Shown piece by piece: positions 45,500 to 57,366 of a DNA stretch of 64,000 bases. The notes beneath the pieces were generated by a model. It had not been told where the DNA came from. It was given only the letters and a program-made list of their open reading frames with translations, and made no database searches. The number at the start of each line of letters is the position of its first letter. Position 1 is the first letter of the stretch. A program made the position numbers and the translations under genes. The DNA comes from Roseateles subflavus (GTDB lineage Bacteria > Pseudomonadota > Gammaproteobacteria > Burkholderiales > Burkholderiaceae_C): NCBI RefSeq assembly GCF_030285365.1, contig NZ_JASVDS010000001.1:806001-870000 (forward strand), in the 5' to 3' direction.

Positions 45500-47425
45500 G
45501 TGGCCATGCGACGAATGAGAGGGGCCCTGTGCGGCCTGGTGCTGGCAATGGCCTGGTCATGGGGCCCCGCGCAGGCGGCCGAGCCGCCGCCCGCCGCGCC
45601 TGTGCAGGCCCTGACGGCGGCCGACCTCGACGCCTTCCTCGACGGCTATGTGCCCCGCGAGTTGCAGCGCGCCGGCATCCAGGGGGCCGTGGTGGCCGTG
45701 GTGAAGGACGGGCAGCTGCTCACGGCGCGCGGCTACGGCTTCACCGATGCGGAGCGCCGCCAGCCCGTGCAGGCGGACCGGACGCTGTTCCGCGTGGGCT
45801 CCATCTCCAAACTGTTCACCTGGGTGGCCGTGATGCAGCTCGTGGAGCAGGGCCAGCTCGACCTCGACGCCGACGTGCAGCGCTACCTGGACTTCCCGCT
45901 GCCGCCGGCGCCGCCGACGGCCGACGGTCGGACGCCCGCCATCACCCTGCGCCACCTGGCCTCGCACACGGCCGGCTTCGAGGACGGCTACCGCGACGCC
46001 TGGGCCTCGTCGCCACAGCCCGCGCCCCTGCGCGAGCACCTGGTGCGCAACGTGCCGGCCCGGCTCTATCCGGCGGGCACGACGCCGGCCTATTCCAACT
46101 ATGGCGTGACGCTGGCCGGCTACATCGTCCAGCGCGTCAGCGGCCTGTCCTTCGACGCCTATGTGCAGCAGCGCGTGCTCCAGCCCCTGGGCATGGCGCA
46201 CAGCAGCTTCGCCCAGCCGCTGCCGCCCGCGCTGGCGCCGCAGATGTCCGCGGGCTTCGAGAACGCGAGCGGCAAGGCGCAGGCCTTCGAGACCATCAAC
46301 CTTGCACCGGCGGGATCGCTCTCGGCCACGGCGACCGACATGGCGCGCTTCATGCAGTCGATGCTGGCCGGCGGCGCACCCGTATTGCAGCCGGCCTCTC
46401 TGCGGCAGATGCTCTCCCCGCAGACGCGCCTGCGGCCGGAGGCGCCCTTCGTCGGCCTGGGCTTCTACGAGGAAGGCGGCTGGCCGGTGCAGGTGCTCGG
46501 CCACGGCGGGGACACGCAGTGGTTCCATGCCGGGCTGTACCTGATGCCCTCACGCGGGCTGGGCGTGTTCATCGCGCAGAACAGCCTGAGCGAGCAGACC
46601 CTGCGCTCGGACCTGATCGCCCGGCTCATGGCCCGCTATGTGGGCACCACGGCGCTCCAGACCGCGCAGCCGCAGGCCGGCGCCGCCGAGCGCCTGGCAG
46701 GCTGGTACATCGACAGCCGCCGTGGCGAGTCCCATCCCTTCTACGGCGCCGCGCTGGCCTCCGCGTTGCACCTGCAGGCGGATGCCCAGGGGCGGCTGCT
46801 CGGCAACCACTTCGAGGGACGGGACGGCCGCCCGCTGCATTTCGTCCGCGTGGGCGAGGGCGTGTGGCAGGCCGAGGAGGAGCCGCGCCGGCATCTCTAC
46901 GTCCAGCAGGCCGCTGATGGCACCACGACGGTCGGCACGCAGGTCGGAGTCTCGGTCTGGCAGCCGGCGCGGTGGACGCAGCGGCCCTACTGGCTGGTGG
47001 GGCTGGGTGGGTTCAGCGTGGCAGCGGCCGCCCTGGCCCTGCTGGCCTGGCCGATCGCCAGCCTGGCCCGACGCCACCTGCAGGGGCCGCAGCGGCTGCG
47101 GCACTGGCCGGGCCGGTGGTCGCTGCGCGGGGTCGCCCTCGTGCTGCTGTTGCCCGCCGCGGGACTGGCCTGGCTGGCCATCGCCGGCGGCGGCACCTTC
47201 GCGACGCTGATGGGCGGACCGGGGCTGGCCACGCTGCGCTGGGCCCAGGTCTGGGCCTGGGTGCAGATGGCGTGCGTGCCGGTGCTGGCCCTCTGGGTGC
47301 TGCGGACCTGGCGTGACGCGCCCTGGACGCGCCGCGTGCACCTGGCCGTGCTGCTGCTGGCCCTCGTCGCCCAGGGGCTGGCGATGTGGCAGATGCAGCT
47401 GCCGCTGTGGAACGGCCGCCTGTGA
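45500..47425 (+). CDS. Serine hydrolase, class C beta-lactamase-related, with C-terminal TM segments
   Basis: 641 residues. A signal peptide (ending AQAAE near 28) is followed by a serine beta-lactamase/AmpC-like domain with SISKL (SxxK, ~102), AYSNYG (YxN, ~198) and LGHGGDT (HxG, ~334). Next comes a lipocalin-like middle (~395-490) and three or more C-terminal TM helices, so the enzyme faces the periplasm. This architecture is typical of D-aminopeptidase/esterase-like relatives rather than true beta-lactamases. GTG at 45500 is preferred over ATG 45506 because AGGAG lies 5 nt upstream of it. It could be functionally linked to the blaI-blaR1-like pair. Confidence 0.88.
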   Translation: MAMRRMRGALCGLVLAMAWSWGPAQAAEPPPAAPVQALTAADLDAFLDGYVPRELQRAGIQGAVVAVVKDGQLLTARGYGFTDAERRQPVQADRTLFRVGSISKLFTWVAVMQLVEQGQLDLDADVQRYLDFPLPPAPPTADGRTPAITLRHLASHTAGFEDGYRDAWASSPQPAPLREHLVRNVPARLYPAGTTPAYSNYGVTLAGYIVQRVSGLSFDAYVQQRVLQPLGMAHSSFAQPLPPALAPQMSAGFENASGKAQAFETINLAPAGSLSATATDMARFMQSMLAGGAPVLQPASLRQMLSPQTRLRPEAPFVGLGFYEEGGWPVQVLGHGGDTQWFHAGLYLMPSRGLGVFIAQNSLSEQTLRSDLIARLMARYVGTTALQTAQPQAGAAERLAGWYIDSRRGESHPFYGAALASALHLQADAQGRLLGNHFEGRDGRPLHFVRVGEGVWQAEEEPRRHLYVQQAADGTTTVGTQVGVSVWQPARWTQRPYWLVGLGGFSVAAAALALLAWPIASLARRHLQGPQRLRHWPGRWSLRGVALVLLLPAAGLAWLAIAGGGTFATLMGGPGLATLRWAQVWAWVQMACVPVLALWVLRTWRDAPWTRRVHLAVLLLALVAQGLAMWQMQLPLWNGRL

Positions 47426-47450
47426 TCGGCGGCCCGGCCCCGACGCGCGG

Positions 47451-50192
47451 TCAGCCCGGCAGCTTGGGCCGGTGGGCCGCGTCGGGCTGGGCGATCCACG
47501 CGCGCAGCTCGGCGGTGCGCGGGTGCTGGGGGGCCAGCTCCACGAAGCTCTTGTAGGCCACCAGCGCGGCGATGTCGTCACCGGCCTGCAGCTGCGCATC
47601 GCCCAGGTTGAGCCAGGCCATCGAGCGGCTGCCGTCCATCTCCAGGGCCTTCTGGTACCAGCGCGCCGCCTCCACGGGCTTGCCGCGCTTGTAGTAGATG
47701 AAGCCGAGGTTGTTCGCGGCCAGCGCGAAGCGGGGCTGCAGCTTGAGCGCCTCGGTGAAGGCGGCTTCGGCCTCCTCGTAGCGGCGTTCCTTGTAGAGCT
47801 GCAGTCCGCGGTCATTGGCGCGCTGAGCCGCCACGCGGGCGCCCGGATCCACCTTGGCGGTGGGCGCGGCGATGGCCACCTCCTTGCCGTCCAGCCCCTG
47901 CAGCTTCACCTGCACGGCCTTGGCCGTGGGGGCCTGCGCGGCGGTCTTGGCCTCGTCCAGGCGCTTGGCCAGGGCGGAGGCCTGGGCGTCGAGCTGGCCG
48001 CTGTCGCTGCTCAGCGCCTGCTCCTGCGCGGCCGCCAGCTCGAACACGAATTCGCCACCCTCCGAGCCCGGCAGGCTGCCGAAGGCCGGCGTCTGGTGCG
48101 CGACGGCGGAGACGGCCGGCGCCACATACGCGGCCAGCTCCGTCGCGGTGATGAGCCCGTCGCCATTCAGGTCCGCCTTGCCGGCCAGCGCCTGCAGCAG
48201 CGTCCAGGTGAAGACCGAGTGGCCGCCGGGGCCGTCGTCCGCCACCTGCTGGTCGGTGCCGCCGGCCGTCATCATCTGGCGGCCCAGGCGGCGGGCGTTG
48301 TCGCGGATGAAGTTGTTGTTGTTCGAGGCCCCGCCGCCGCGCGTGAGACCCAGGCCCGAGTAGCAGGCATCGATCACGAACAGCGCATGCTTGGCCGGCA
48401 GCGCCTCGCCCAGCTCCTGCAGCTGCGGCATGGCGATGGCGTCGGTCTGCAGGTCGTCCAGGCCGGCGTCCACCGGGATCACATAGCCCACCTCGCGCCC
48501 GCTCGGCAGCTTGCGCGTGCTGCCGTGGCCGGCGAAGAAGACGAAGACGCGGTCATCGCGCTTGAGCTCCTTGCCCGAGAGCTTGTTGAGCGCGCGCAGG
48601 ATGTTGGACCGCGTGGCGTCGCCGTCCAGCAGCAGCTTGACGTTCTCGGGGCGAAAGCCGAAGCGCGTCTGCAGCGTCTCCTGCATGGCCTTCGCGTCGC
48701 GTCCGGCATGCTGCAGGCGGGGCCAGCGCTGGTACTGGTCGATGCCGATGATCAGCGCGTGGCTGTCGCGGTAGAGCGCGGCACCGGCCAGCTGCGTGTC
48801 GCCCGTGTCGAGGGGCTTGCGGTCGGCGCTCAGGAACTGGCCGTCCTTCCAGCTCGCGAACTTGTAGCCCTCGGCCACGAGCTGGTCCAGCACCAGGGGC
48901 AGGGCCTGGACGGTGCGGGCATGGATGTCATGGAAGAGCACGATGCCGCGCTGCTGCTTCTGCACCTCGCCGATCACGCGGGCGGCGATGGACTTGGGGA
49001 TGGGGTCGGACCAGTCCAGCGAGTCGATGTTCCACATCATCGAGCGCAGCTTGAGGGACTCGATGGTGCTCAGGGCCTCGTCGTTGCGCGCGCCGTAGGG
49101 AAAGCGGAAGAGCGCCTGGCCGCTGCGGCCGGCCTTGTCGAGCAGGGCCTCGGTGTGCGCGGCCTCGTCCCGCACCTGCTCCTGCGCGAACTTGGACATC
49201 AGCCCATGGGTGAAGCTGTGGTTGGCGAGCTGGTGGCCGGCGGCCAGCACGCGCCGGGCGACGTCGCTGCCGGGGCCCGGCTTCACCTGGCCCTGGGCGT
49301 CGACGCTGCCGAGGTTCTGCCCCAGCTCGAAGAAGATCGCCGGGGCCTGGTAGCGCTGCAGGATCTCCAGGATCTCGTCGGTGTAGCGCCCGTGCGGGCC
49401 GTCGTCGAAGCTCAGCAGCACCGTCTTCTCGGGCAGCTGCTGGCCGAAGAGCTCGCGCTCGCTCTTGCCCGCGCTCGGCTTGGCCTGCACCGAAGGCAGG
49501 ATGGTGGCGTAGTCCTTGAGGATCTGCTCGCGGTGGTAGATCGTCTTGAGCTTGGCGACGTAGTCCGTCCACTTCTCGCGCTTGAGCTCGATCCCGCGCT
49601 GGGCGAAGCGGCCGAAGGTGTCGCGCAGCTCGCGCTCGTAGGCCTGCTCGACCTCGGACAGCACGGCCAGGTCCTCCTGCGCGCGCTTGGCCAGCTTCAA
49701 TCCGGCGATGCTCTGGCTCGCGCCCAGGCGCTGCTGCAGCTGCAGCAGCAGGTCCTTGAAGGCCAGGCGGTCGGCGTCGAACCAGCTGGGCTCGCTCTCG
49801 ATGCGGTCCAGCAGCTGCGCCAGCGCGTCCAGCGAGGCGTCCTTGGCGAAGGCCTGCTCCACCAGGGCTCTCTGGCCCTTCTGCAGGTCGTGGAAGAGCA
49901 TCAGGCCGACGCTGCTGACGGCCTCGCGCTCGGCGGGCTTGAGCGCGGCCTCGCCGTCCATCAGCACGACCATCTGGCGATGCAGGGCGAGCAGGGCGTC
50001 CGCCTTCGCGGTCAGGCTGGGCGAGGTCTGCGCGGCGGAGGCCGCAGCGGACGCTGACAGCGCCGGGCCGGCGTTCGGGGCGCCGGGGCGCTGGCAGGCG
50101 CTCAGCGTGAGGCCCGCGGTCAGCAGCAGGCCGGCGAGCAGGCGCCGGCGCCAGGGGGTGGTGACAGATGACAAATCGGACTCCCTCGTCAT
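47451..50192 (-). CDS. Lipoprotein with NodB deacetylase, caspase-like, EF-hand and TPR domains
   Basis: 913 residues from ATG 50192. The lipobox LSAC near residue 33 predicts a lipoprotein. A helical region (~60-240) precedes a NodB deacetylase domain with LSFDDGPHG (~260), ANHSFTH (His-x3-His), RFPYGARN and IVLFHDIH. Then comes a caspase-like peptidase C14 domain with its His in FFAGHGS (~555) and Cys in IDACYSGLG (~608), a calcium-binding EF-hand-like loop DLNGDGLITATEL (~677) and C-terminal TPRs (~800-900). All catalytic residues look intact. Deacetylase plus caspase in one chain is unusual; its substrate and trigger are unknown. Confidence 0.92.
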   Translation of the reverse strand: MTRESDLSSVTTPWRRRLLAGLLLTAGLTLSACQRPGAPNAGPALSASAAASAAQTSPSLTAKADALLALHRQMVVLMDGEAALKPAEREAVSSVGLMLFHDLQKGQRALVEQAFAKDASLDALAQLLDRIESEPSWFDADRLAFKDLLLQLQQRLGASQSIAGLKLAKRAQEDLAVLSEVEQAYERELRDTFGRFAQRGIELKREKWTDYVAKLKTIYHREQILKDYATILPSVQAKPSAGKSERELFGQQLPEKTVLLSFDDGPHGRYTDEILEILQRYQAPAIFFELGQNLGSVDAQGQVKPGPGSDVARRVLAAGHQLANHSFTHGLMSKFAQEQVRDEAAHTEALLDKAGRSGQALFRFPYGARNDEALSTIESLKLRSMMWNIDSLDWSDPIPKSIAARVIGEVQKQQRGIVLFHDIHARTVQALPLVLDQLVAEGYKFASWKDGQFLSADRKPLDTGDTQLAGAALYRDSHALIIGIDQYQRWPRLQHAGRDAKAMQETLQTRFGFRPENVKLLLDGDATRSNILRALNKLSGKELKRDDRVFVFFAGHGSTRKLPSGREVGYVIPVDAGLDDLQTDAIAMPQLQELGEALPAKHALFVIDACYSGLGLTRGGGASNNNNFIRDNARRLGRQMMTAGGTDQQVADDGPGGHSVFTWTLLQALAGKADLNGDGLITATELAAYVAPAVSAVAHQTPAFGSLPGSEGGEFVFELAAAQEQALSSDSGQLDAQASALAKRLDEAKTAAQAPTAKAVQVKLQGLDGKEVAIAAPTAKVDPGARVAAQRANDRGLQLYKERRYEEAEAAFTEALKLQPRFALAANNLGFIYYKRGKPVEAARWYQKALEMDGSRSMAWLNLGDAQLQAGDDIAALVAYKSFVELAPQHPRTAELRAWIAQPDAAHRPKLPG

Positions 50193-50305
50193 GATGCAGG
50201 CGGCCCGAAGCGATGCCGGGCGCGGCCCGGATTGTGACCCGGCGCGAAGACGGGCCTGCCCAGGTGCGACGGATGGCACGGACGTCCGGCTGGGCGCAAC
50301 GCTAA

Positions 50306-51724
<1,419 letters not shown>

Positions 51725-51755
51725 GTCTGGACGGGGCTGCGCTGAAGTCCGCTTC

Positions 51756-52955
51756 ATGAGCCGCCCCGCCGCCGAGAACGCCCGCTTCGCCACCCTGCGC
51801 CGCATCCCCGGCGCCATCTGGGTGCTGGGCTTCGTGAGCCTGCTGATGGACATCTCCTCGGAGATGATCCACAGCCTGCTGCCGCTCTTCATGGTCGGCA
51901 GCCTGGGGATGAGCGCCACGGCCGTGGGCCTGATCGAGGGCGCGGCCGAGGCGACGGCGCTCATCGTCAAGATCTTCTCCGGCATGCTCAGCGACCACTG
52001 GGGCCGCCGCAAGCCGCTGGCGCTGCTGGGCTATGGCCTCGGCGCGCTCAGCAAGCCGCTGTTCGCGCTGGCGCCGGGCGCGGGTCTGCTGGTCGCCGCG
52101 CGGCTCAGCGACCGCATCGGCAAGGGCCTGCGCGGGGCCCCGCGCGACGCCCTCGTGGCGGACATCGCACCGCCCGCCCTGCGCGGCGCGGCCTTCGGCC
52201 TGCGGCAGTCGCTGGACACGGTGGGCGCCTTCCTCGGCCCGCTGCTGGCCACGGTGCTGATGGTGCTGTGGGCGGGGGATTTCCGTGCCGTGTTCTGGGT
52301 GGCCTGCGTGCCGGCCGTCGCCTGCGTGGCCTTGCTGGCCGTGGGGGTGCGCGAGCCCGCGGCCGCGCCGGCGGACCAGCGCCCCAATCCTCTCAGCCGT
52401 AAGCAGCTGCGCCAGCTGGGCCCGGCCTTCTGGTGGGTGGCCTGCCTCGGCGCGCTCTTCACGCTCGCCCGCTTCAGCGAGGCCTTCCTGGTGCTGCGCG
52501 CGCAGCAGCAGGGCATCCCCCTGGCCCTGGTACCCCTGGTGATGGTGGCCATGAACGTGGTCTATGCCCTCGGTGCCTATCCCTTCGGCAAGCTGGCCGA
52601 CCGACTGCCCGCGACGCGCCTGCTGGCGGGCAGCCTGCTGGTGCTGATGGTCTCGCAGGCCCTGCTGGGCTGGGCCCAGGGCTGGCCGTGGGTGCTGGCC
52701 GGCGTGGCTCTGTGGGGCGTGCACCTGGGTATGAGCCAGGGGCTGCTGGCGGCGCTGGTGGCCGAGGTGGCACCGGCCTCGCTGCGCGGCACGGCCTACG
52801 GCTTCTTCAACCTCTTCTGCGGCCTCGCCATGCTGGTGTCGGGCGGGCTGGCCGGCGGGCTGTGGGACGCCCTCGGCCCCGGCAGCACTTTCGCGATGGG
52901 CGGCCTGTGCAGTCTGCTGGCGCTGGCGGCGCTGCGGCTGCGGCCGCGCGGCTGA
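51756..52955 (+). CDS. MFS transporter
   Basis: 399 residues with about twelve hydrophobic segments. The opening FVSLLMDISSEMIHSLLPLFMV and LIEGAAEATALIVKIFSGMLSDHWGRRKPL, which contains the MFS motif A (GxLaDxxGRR type), followed by DRIGKGLRGAPRDALVAD, place it in a widespread proteobacterial MFS subfamily without a fixed substrate. ATG at 51756, 31 bp after purB, possibly co-transcribed. Confidence 0.92.
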   Translation: MSRPAAENARFATLRRIPGAIWVLGFVSLLMDISSEMIHSLLPLFMVGSLGMSATAVGLIEGAAEATALIVKIFSGMLSDHWGRRKPLALLGYGLGALSKPLFALAPGAGLLVAARLSDRIGKGLRGAPRDALVADIAPPALRGAAFGLRQSLDTVGAFLGPLLATVLMVLWAGDFRAVFWVACVPAVACVALLAVGVREPAAAPADQRPNPLSRKQLRQLGPAFWWVACLGALFTLARFSEAFLVLRAQQQGIPLALVPLVMVAMNVVYALGAYPFGKLADRLPATRLLAGSLLVLMVSQALLGWAQGWPWVLAGVALWGVHLGMSQGLLAALVAEVAPASLRGTAYGFFNLFCGLAMLVSGGLAGGLWDALGPGSTFAMGGLCSLLALAALRLRPRG

Positions 52956-52959
52956 CGCG

Positions 52960-53667
52960 TCAGCGCACCACGCCTTCCGCGAACCACTGCCCCCAGACGG
53001 CGGCCTGCAAGCGCTCGTCCGTGCGCCCGGGCAGGCCTGCCAGAGCGGCCTGCAGCGGGGCCTCGTCATTGCCGGCGCGGAACAGCACGTGGTCGATGGG
53101 CCCGGCCTGCATCGCGTACCAGGCGCCCAGCGTGCCGTCGTCGACCAGCGCCTGCAGCGCGGCCTCGAGCTGCTGCCGCTCCTCGGGGCGCAGCGCCGCC
53201 GCACCGCTGAGCATCACGATGCGGTTCTCGACGATCTTCTGGAGGTTCAGGCCAGTGGTGTTCAAGGCCTTTCTGACGATGCAGGGCTGGGCGTTGAGCG
53301 TCATGTGGCCCAGGGCCACGTACTCGTCCTCGTCGAAGTAGTGGCGCAGGGTGTCGAGGTCCGGCGCCCGCACGACCACGATGCCGCGCTTCAGCTGCGT
53401 CGGGTCGCGCATGGGGCCGGCCGCGAAGAGCTTGCCCGCCGCGAAGAGCCGCCCGAAGTTGTCGATGTGGCCCTTCTGCATGGCCGTCACGCGCGCCTTG
53501 TCCGGCGGCGTGGGGATGCCGCGCTCCAGGAACACGAACCAGTCCCGGCCCGGCGCGGGGGCAGGCGCGGGCGCGGGCGCCTCGTCCGCCCAGGCCGGGG
53601 GCAGGGCCGCCAGGGCGGCGAGGGAAGCCAGGGCCGTGGCCCCGTGCAGCACGGCACGTCGTTGCAT
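52960..53667 (-). CDS. Exported YciI-like protein
   Basis: 235 residues starting at MQRRAVLHG (53667) with AGGAG upstream. A signal peptide (~1-28, Arg-Arg at the N terminus, ending PAWADEA) and a short Ala-Pro repeat precede a YciI-like ferredoxin fold (DWFVFLERGIPTPPDKARVTAMQKGHIDNFGRLFAAGKLFAAGPM). A second similar but more degenerate half follows (ENRIVMLSGAAALRPEERQQL... MQAGPIDHVLF). YciI-like proteins are small putative enzymes; export is unusual. Only 4 bp separate it from the convergent MFS gene. Confidence 0.85.
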   Translation of the reverse strand: MQRRAVLHGATALASLAALAALPPAWADEAPAPAPAPAPGRDWFVFLERGIPTPPDKARVTAMQKGHIDNFGRLFAAGKLFAAGPMRDPTQLKRGIVVVRAPDLDTLRHYFDEDEYVALGHMTLNAQPCIVRKALNTTGLNLQKIVENRIVMLSGAAALRPEERQQLEAALQALVDDGTLGAWYAMQAGPIDHVLFRAGNDEAPLQAALAGLPGRTDERLQAAVWGQWFAEGVVR

Positions 53668-53710
53668 GGCGAACTCCTGAAGGCGCAATGCCGGAAGCAT
53701 AGCGGGGGCG

Positions 53711-55054
53711 TCAGCGCCCGGGCGGCGTTTGCTGCGGCCAGTGGATCAGCAGCCGCGCGCCGCCCAGCTCCGGCGCCCGCTGCATCAGCGCGTGGCCGCC
53801 ATGGCTCTCCGCCACATGCCGCACGATGGCCAGGCCCAGGCCGAAGCCGCGCGAGCGGCGGTGGCGCTCGAGGCGCTTGAAGGGCGTGAAGACCAGCTCG
53901 CGCAGCGCCTCCGGCACGCCCTCGCCGTCGTCGTCGATGGCCAGCCAGATCTGCTCGTGCTCCAGCCAGGCGCTCAGGCAGATGCGGCGGCGCGCGTGGC
54001 GGGCGGCATTGCGCAGGCCGTTGCGCAGGGCATAGGGCAGGATCTGCGCATCGAAGGGCAGGGGCGTGTCCGGCAGCCTCACGGCCAGGCTCAGGTCCTT
54101 GTCGTCCAGCAGCGGTCGCAGGCTCTCGGATTCGCGGTGCAGCAGCTCCGCCAGATCGCCCAGCTCAGGCTTGGCGCTCAGCGCGCCGGTGTCCAGGCGG
54201 GCGAGCATCAGGCTGGCGTCGATCAGGCCCTCCAGCTCCTCGATGTCGCGCTCGCAGGCCTGGACCTGGGCCTCGCGCCGGGCGGCGTCGTCCTCGTCGA
54301 TCAGGGCGTCGATGGCGAAGCGCAGGCGCGCCAGCGGGGTGCGCAGCTCGTGCGAGACCGCGCCGGTGAGCTCGCGCTGGCTGGCCAGGGCGGAGGCCAG
54401 GCGTTGCAGCGTGGAGCGGATGGCGTGGGCCAGCGGCGAGAAGAGGCGGCTGCGCGGTCGCGGCAGCGGGGTGTCGAAGTGGCCGGCGCTGATCTGGTCG
54501 GCCGCCGCCTGCAGCTCACGCAGGTCCCGCCAGGCCGGCCGCAGCAGCCACCATGCAAGCCCCATCACCGCGAAGGCCAGCGCCAGCCCGGTGAGCAGCT
54601 GCAGCCACAGCTCGCGCGGCAGCTGCCAGGACTGGCCCGGCTGCCAGTCCGCGTTGAGCGGACCCAGCTGCAGCACGGCATCGCCCTGGGCATCGAGCCG
54701 GGCATAGACGCGCCGGTTCAGCCCGGCCACCACCAGCTCGCCGCGCAGCAGTTGCTCCTGGCGCGAGCCGCTGAGATCCTGCATGCGCACGAGGCTCACC
54801 GGATAGGCGAAGGTCTGGTCCAGCTGCCGGATGCGCGCCTCGCGGGCCTTGGGGTCCAGCGGCCGCAGCTCGTTGACCAGCACGTCCACCGTGCCGCGCA
54901 TGAAGCGCTTGACGTAGTCCGCCGTGAACTGGTCGACCGCGACGGCCACCAGCCCCTGCGCCAGCAGCAGCAGCGTGAGCACCGCCAGCCCGAGCCCCAG
55001 CGCGATGCGCGCGAGCGGCGAGGGCTTGAAGCGGAGTCGTGGCAGGCGAAGCAT
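53711..55054 (-). CDS. Sensor histidine kinase (RstB-like)
   Basis: 447 residues. Two TM helices (~15-38 and ~158-180) enclose a periplasmic domain, with HAMP-like segment RPAWRDLRELQAAADQISAGHFD. HisKA has His in AVSHELRTPLARL near 239. The ATPase has NGLRNAARHA (N box), DDDGEGV and GFGLGLAIVRH. It lies 133 bp downstream of its response regulator on the same strand with a dispersed repeat between. The overall plan resembles RstB/PhoQ-type kinases. The signal is unknown. Confidence 0.92.
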   Translation of the reverse strand: MLRLPRLRFKPSPLARIALGLGLAVLTLLLLAQGLVAVAVDQFTADYVKRFMRGTVDVLVNELRPLDPKAREARIRQLDQTFAYPVSLVRMQDLSGSRQEQLLRGELVVAGLNRRVYARLDAQGDAVLQLGPLNADWQPGQSWQLPRELWLQLLTGLALAFAVMGLAWWLLRPAWRDLRELQAAADQISAGHFDTPLPRPRSRLFSPLAHAIRSTLQRLASALASQRELTGAVSHELRTPLARLRFAIDALIDEDDAARREAQVQACERDIEELEGLIDASLMLARLDTGALSAKPELGDLAELLHRESESLRPLLDDKDLSLAVRLPDTPLPFDAQILPYALRNGLRNAARHARRRICLSAWLEHEQIWLAIDDDGEGVPEALRELVFTPFKRLERHRRSRGFGLGLAIVRHVAESHGGHALMQRAPELGGARLLIHWPQQTPPGR

Positions 55055-55106
55055 GGGTCGCAATGGGATGGGCCGGCCAGGCCCCCTCCGGCTCAGCGGC
55101 GCCCGA

Positions 55107-55170
55107 GGATCCGGCTTTGCCGGTCCTGCGGGGGCGCCCCGTGAAAGGGGCTGGCGAAGCCGGTCGGGGG
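55107..55170 (+). repeat. Dispersed two-hairpin intergenic repeat, copy B
   Basis: GGATCCGGCTTTGCCGG (hairpin CCGGC/GCCGG) is followed by a GCCCC-GTGAAA-GGGGC stem and then CTGGC-GAA-GCCGG, ending GTCGGGGG. It sits between the response regulator and kinase genes. Compared with copy C, bases on both sides of the stems change together. Confidence 0.75.
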
Positions 55171-55187
55171 AGGTGGATGGCGCCAGG

Positions 55188-55907
55188 TCATGGTACGAAG
55201 AGGTAGCCCTTGCCGCGCACGGTCTTGATGCGTTCGGGCGACTGGGCGTCGTCGCCCAGCTTCTTGCGCAGGCGTGAGACGCGGGCGTCGATGGCACGGT
55301 CCAGGCCGTCGAACTCCAGGCCGCGCAGGCCCTGCATGATGTCCTCGCGCGAGACCACCTGCCCGGCGCGGCACGCCAGGAAGAGCAGCAGCTCGTACTC
55401 GGCCGTCGTCAGCTCCACGGGCTCGCCGTGGACGCGCAGCTCGCGGGCGGCGGGGCGGATCTGCACCGGGCCGAAGTCCATCGCCTCCGCTGGTTCCGCC
55501 GTCGCGGCCTCGGCGGCGGCCGGGGGCGCATCCCGGCGCAGCAGGGCCTTCAGCCGCGCCAGCAGCACGCGGGGGGCGACGGGCTTGGTGATGTAGTCGT
55601 CCGCGCCGCCCTCGAGACCGAGCACCTGGTCGATGTCGTCGTCGCGGGCGGTCAGCATGACGATGCGGCCCTTGAAGTCGCGGCGCACGTCGCGCAGCAC
55701 ATCGAAACCGTCCTTGCCCGGCAGATGGCCGTCCAGCAGCACGACGTCGAAGGCCTCGGCGCGCAGGCGGGCCTCGCCCTCGGCGCCATCGCCGCAGACC
55801 TCGACGTCGTAGCCGGCCTTGCGCAGCGCCTCGGCCACCAGGGCGGCGAGGCGGTCGTCGTCTTCAACGAGGAGGATGCGTGCGGGGTCCATGGGTGGGT
55901 TGCTCAT
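55188..55907 (-). CDS. OmpR-family response regulator (RstA-like)
   Basis: 239 residues. The receiver domain has acidic pair VEDDDR, phospho-acceptor Asp in [11 protein letters not shown] near 58, Thr in MLTARDDD and Lys in ITKPVAP. The C-terminal winged helix has [28 protein letters not shown] and [17 protein letters not shown]...[11 protein letters not shown]. It is the first gene of the two-component operon with the downstream RstB-like kinase. A second ATG six codons in is also possible. Confidence 0.95.
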   Translation of the reverse strand: MSNPPMDPARILLVEDDDRLAALVAEALRKAGYDVEVCGDGAEGEARLRAEAFDVVLLDGHLPGKDGFDVLRDVRRDFKGRIVMLTARDDDIDQVLGLEGGADDYITKPVAPRVLLARLKALLRRDAPPAAAEAATAEPAEAMDFGPVQIRPAARELRVHGEPVELTTAEYELLLFLACRAGQVVSREDIMQGLRGLEFDGLDRAIDARVSRLRKKLGDDAQSPERIKTVRGKGYLFVP

Positions 55908-55979
55908 TCCACGCGCAGTGTATGCAAGCCGGCTGCCCGGGGTCGAAAGGCACGTCGCGGCGGCTGCGAGGCGGGGCCC

Positions 55980-57356
<1,377 letters not shown>

Positions 57357-57366
57357 GGCGGCATTG

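Noticed and set aside
45500-47425. True class C beta-lactamase controlled by the blaI-blaR1-like pair
   Set aside because: The domain carries a lipocalin-like middle and C-terminal membrane helices like D-aminopeptidase/esterase relatives, and no TTCTAGA operator is found upstream.
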